Shown here: piece after piece, positions 32,192 through 34,459 of the stretch
Layout of the letters: each line of letters opens with the position of its first letter
Position numbering within the stretch: the stretch's first letter is position 1
DNA from: Leptolinea sp. UBA5203
Lineage (GTDB): Bacteria; Chloroflexota; Anaerolineae; Anaerolineales; Anaerolineaceae
Direction: 5' to 3'
DNA length: 34,459 bases
Assembly: GCA_002412765.1 (NCBI GenBank)
Contig: DHVR01000059.1
Location: forward strand, 1,070 to 35,528
Notes under the pieces: generated by a model
What the model saw: the letters and a program-made list of their open reading frames with translations, nothing else
Told to the model about the DNA's origin: nothing
Database searches by the model: none
Translations under genes and position numbers: made by a program

Positions 32192-33304
32192 ATGATCAAT
32201 CTCTCTACCACCGTATTTGGACAGCTCTTTAAAAATCCCGTCTTACCGGCAGCGGGACCCAACGTCGGTACAGGCGAAAAAACACGGCTGGCCGCCCAGG
32301 GCGGGGCTGGCGGATTGGTGACCAAGACGGTATCCTTGCATCCGGCCGTGGTGCCTAAACCCAACATGGCCCGATTTCGCAAGGACAGCATGATCAATGC
32401 CGAATTATGGAGTGAATTAACCTTGGATGACTGGCTCACCAATGAATACAACATCGCCCTGGCGGCTGCAAAGGAATTCGGCCTGCCCCTCATCGCCAGT
32501 ATCGGCTATTCGCCGGAGGAACTGGCCACCCTTGGACCCTTCCTGCAAGAAAAAGGGATCAACCTAATTGAGTTTTCCATTCATCACATCGGCGACGAGA
32601 GCATCATCGAAGCCGCCGCGGCCCTGCGCAAGGCGGTATCCATCCCCATCATCGCCAAACTCAGTCCGAATATCGGACAGTTGGGCCGTACCGCCGCCCT
32701 GCTGGATCCCTATGTGGACGGCTTTGCCTGCATCAACAGTTTTGGCCCTACCTTGAGCATTGATATTGAAAAGATCGAATCACCCCTGGGATCGGATGAC
32801 GGCATGGGCTGGCTCTCCGGCCCGGCCATCAAACCCATTGCCCTGCAGGCCGTGTATGAAGTCTCACAGGCCACCCACAAACCGGTGATCGGCATCGGCG
32901 GCATCGCCACAGGCAAGGACGTGATTGAATTTATGATGGCCGGTGCCTCCCTGGTGGGGCTGTGCACCGCGGCCATTTTGCAGGGACCGTACGTCTACGG
33001 CACCATCGCCGAGCAGGCCGCCCAGTGGCTGGAAGAACACGGCTATAGCGATATCAACGAAATCAAGGGACTGTTTACGCAGAAGATGAAAAACAAACCG
33101 GCGCCCAGCACCAGTGACACCCTGTGTATGGTGGTGAATGTGGACAAATGCAAAGCCTGCGGCCGGTGCGAGATCGTTTGCCAGTATGACGCCCTGACCG
33201 CCAAGCCCAAGGAAAAGGCGTTCATTGACCCCGTCCATTGCGCCGTGTGCGGCCTATGCAGAACGGTCTGTCCCTTTGACGCGATTGAATTGGTGGTGGG
33301 GTAG
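32192..33304 (+). CDS. Dihydroorotate-dehydrogenase-like oxidoreductase fused to a 2[4Fe-4S] ferredoxin domain
   Basis: A 370-residue protein. Residues 1 to about 300 form an FMN TIM barrel of the dihydroorotate/dihydropyrimidine dehydrogenase family (NPVLPAAGPNVG, IPIIAKLSPNIGQL, PVIGIGGIATGKDVIEFMMAGAS). The C-terminus holds two [4Fe-4S] sites: C320, C323, C326, C330 and C350, C353, C356, C360. This resembles the PreA subunit of dihydropyrimidine dehydrogenase. The usual active-site motif of the family (N-x-S-x-P-N) is not present: the matching strand reads IEFSIHHIGDES. No PreB partner is adjacent. The reaction is probably a reduction or oxidation fed through the iron-sulfur clusters, with substrate unknown. 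Confidence 0.87.
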   Translation: MINLSTTVFGQLFKNPVLPAAGPNVGTGEKTRLAAQGGAGGLVTKTVSLHPAVVPKPNMARFRKDSMINAELWSELTLDDWLTNEYNIALAAAKEFGLPLIASIGYSPEELATLGPFLQEKGINLIEFSIHHIGDESIIEAAAALRKAVSIPIIAKLSPNIGQLGRTAALLDPYVDGFACINSFGPTLSIDIEKIESPLGSDDGMGWLSGPAIKPIALQAVYEVSQATHKPVIGIGGIATGKDVIEFMMAGASLVGLCTAAILQGPYVYGTIAEQAAQWLEEHGYSDINEIKGLFTQKMKNKPAPSTSDTLCMVVNVDKCKACGRCEIVCQYDALTAKPKEKAFIDPVHCAVCGLCRTVCPFDAIELVVG

Positions 33305-33447
33305 GGAAATGCGAATGAAAATACACCACGAAATACACAAAATACACGAAAAGGGACAGCGATACCTGCCTGCCAGGTAATGCATAAAAACAGATTGATA
33401 AACAAATAAAAATAATAAAGGTCAAAACCCCATAACGTTTTATGTAG

Positions 33448-33509
33448 GGGCGAAGCATCCAGCATAAACGCCTGAAACAACTAAATGTCTTATGCTGGAT
33501 GCTTCGCCC
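33448..33509. repeat. Long inverted repeat in the gap before the TetR gene
   Basis: The arms 33448-33467 and 33490-33509 (GGGCGAAGCATCCAGCATAA and its complement) are perfect over 20 bp around 22 bases. The 'gtaggggcgaa' edge recalls the RAYT-linked family, but the arm sequence differs. Nothing else recognisable is in 33305-33639. Confidence 0.7.
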
Positions 33510-33639
33510 TCACCTCTGATAGATTTTCCGCAAGACGGAAGCAGGGTTAACACTTCCAACGAGAGGGTCTAACACTTGCATTTTTTTCCAAGCCAACCAC
33601 CAATCGGATGTTAATTCCCATATCCGTTTTATTTACAAC

Positions 33640-33677
33640 AAGACCCTAAGGGTTTTCATTGAAACCCTGAGGGTCTT
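33640..33677 (-). terminator. Hairpin downstream of the TetR gene
   Basis: AAGACCCT/AGGGTCTT continues, after one mismatch, into AGGGTTT/AAACCCT with a short loop. It begins 14 bases after the TetR stop on the minus strand. No long U-run follows. Confidence 0.5.
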
Positions 33678-33690
33678 AAGAGGTTGCCGT

Positions 33691-34332
33691 TCAACTCCCC
33701 ATGCCCGTGCGGATCAATTTCGAAAAACTTCTGACGGCCTGATCCATCCTTCGCATCTGCTCTTCCCCAGGATCATCCCCGCCATCTTTGCTCACCTTCA
33801 GGGCCAGCTCATCGATTTTATGCATCACCCCTTGATAAAACAACATCAGCGACTCGTCGTCCATATCCTGACGAAGGGTCCCTCTATTTTTGCCATTCTT
33901 GATTAACCGCAGAATAAAAGCATCGCCATCCTGCCGGATTTCTGCATTGATCTCAGCGCTTAGCTCACTATACCGACCGGACTGGAAATCCTGTGCAAAT
34001 TTCACCAGGACGGGTTCTTTCTTAAACAGCTCCATCTTTTGCCTTCCGGCACCCAGCAAATAGTCAAAGACATCCATGTCCTCGAACGGGGTGAGGGGAT
34101 CCAAATTCTTGGTGAAATAGTGCAAGGTCCATTGGACGGCATAAAGAAAGTAATCCACTTTATCATCAAAATATTGGTAGATACTGCCTTTGGCAATGCC
34201 GGCTTTATCCGCTATCCTGCCGATATTTGCGTTGGCAAAGCCGTTTTCCTGAAATTCTTCGATCGCGCACCGCATGATCCGTTCTTGTTTTTCTTCATCC
34301 AGGCGTAAAAATGTAGTCTTGGGCAAGGGCAA
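33691..34332 (-). CDS. TetR/AcrR-family transcriptional regulator
   Basis: A 213-residue TetR-family repressor. The HTH lies within residues 15-60 (RIMRCAIEEFQENGFANANI, IADKAGIAKGSIYQYFDDK). The C-terminal helices (about 65-210) form the ligand and dimer domain and are not assignable to a ligand. Its own promoter is covered by a palindrome, so it likely represses itself and perhaps a divergent gene beyond the window's right end. No target gene is visible inside the window. Confidence 0.92.
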   Translation of the reverse strand: MPLPKTTFLRLDEEKQERIMRCAIEEFQENGFANANIGRIADKAGIAKGSIYQYFDDKVDYFLYAVQWTLHYFTKNLDPLTPFEDMDVFDYLLGAGRQKMELFKKEPVLVKFAQDFQSGRYSELSAEINAEIRQDGDAFILRLIKNGKNRGTLRQDMDDESLMLFYQGVMHKIDELALKVSKDGGDDPGEEQMRRMDQAVRSFSKLIRTGMGS

Positions 34333-34350
34333 TACTCCTGTGTCATTTCT

Positions 34351-34388
34351 AATGGGTGATTATATGACCCATTAGTCATTAATGTCAA
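34351..34388 (-). promoter_or_regulatory. TetR promoter with operator
   Basis: On the minus strand TTGACA (34383-34388), an 18-bp spacer and TATAAT (34359-34364). AATGGGT (34351-34357) and ACCCATT (34367-34373) form an inverted repeat across the -10, the usual place for a TetR-type operator. Confidence 0.7.
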
Positions 34389-34417
34389 TGCTGCCCGGTT
34401 TACAGAGGAGAGAGCCA

Positions 34418-34456
34418 GTCGAATCATGGTTGACGAGCTTGTCGAATCATGGTTGA
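34418..34456. repeat. Short direct repeat at the window edge
   Basis: GTCGAATCATGGTTGA occurs at 34418-34433 and again at 34441-34456, separated by 7 bases that include 'cgagctt'. It is probably the edge of another dispersed repeat that continues outside the window. Confidence 0.6.
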
Positions 34457-34459
34457 TGA

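Overview
The window reads as a chromosomal piece of a free-living bacterium. Lipobox signal peptides, a LivJHMGF importer, AguA/putrescine carbamoyltransferase genes and dispersed repeats carrying the 'CTTCGACAAGCTCAGG' theme suggest a Chloroflexota (Anaerolineae-like) genome. That assignment is inference; no rRNA or tRNA gene was seen to confirm it. Base composition is near 50% GC except for one clearly AT-rich gene at about 24.5-26.2 kb.

Region 1 (1-14.6 kb) is one regulated catabolic locus. A divergent promoter pair at about 2.0-2.3 kb drives a leftward unit (zinc dehydrogenase, then a SorC-type regulator running off the window) and a rightward unit: SorC-type regulator, lipoprotein binding protein, LivH, LivM, LivG, LivF, TIM-barrel isomerase, zinc dehydrogenase, PLP gamma-lyase-family enzyme, FGGY kinase, class II aldolase and D-2-hydroxyacid dehydrogenase. 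Both promoters have near-consensus -35/-10 boxes and carry TGAACA/TGTTCA operators just downstream of the predicted start of transcription. The genes suggest import, oxidation, isomerisation, phosphorylation and aldol cleavage of a polyol- or sugar-like compound, possibly bearing sulfur or nitrogen. I do not recognise the combination as a named pathway.

Region 2 (14.6-19.8 kb) holds composite repeats, an M23A-like secreted lipoprotein, and a PadR regulator with a two-domain flavodoxin-like protein. Region 3 (19.8-24.1 kb) is an agmatine deiminase operon on the minus strand (Lrp/AsnC regulator, putrescine carbamoyltransferase, APC antiporter, agmatine deiminase). No carbamate kinase lies beside it.

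Region 4 (24.5-29.2 kb) is accessory: an AT-rich Sll1717-like P-loop ATPase, a decayed REP-associated transposase (RAYT) fragment, an array of seven large palindromic units with a 291+227 bp alternating period, and an intact RAYT. Two palindromes carry paired arm changes that keep them perfectly symmetrical, which points to selection on, or copying of, the hairpin.

Region 5 (29.2-34.4 kb) contains a flavin-type (PNPOx-like) protein with a structured leader, an isochorismatase-family hydrolase whose C-terminus is encoded by a repeat, a WYL regulator, another palindromic unit, a dihydroorotate-dehydrogenase-like ferredoxin fusion, and a TetR regulator with an operator over its own promoter.
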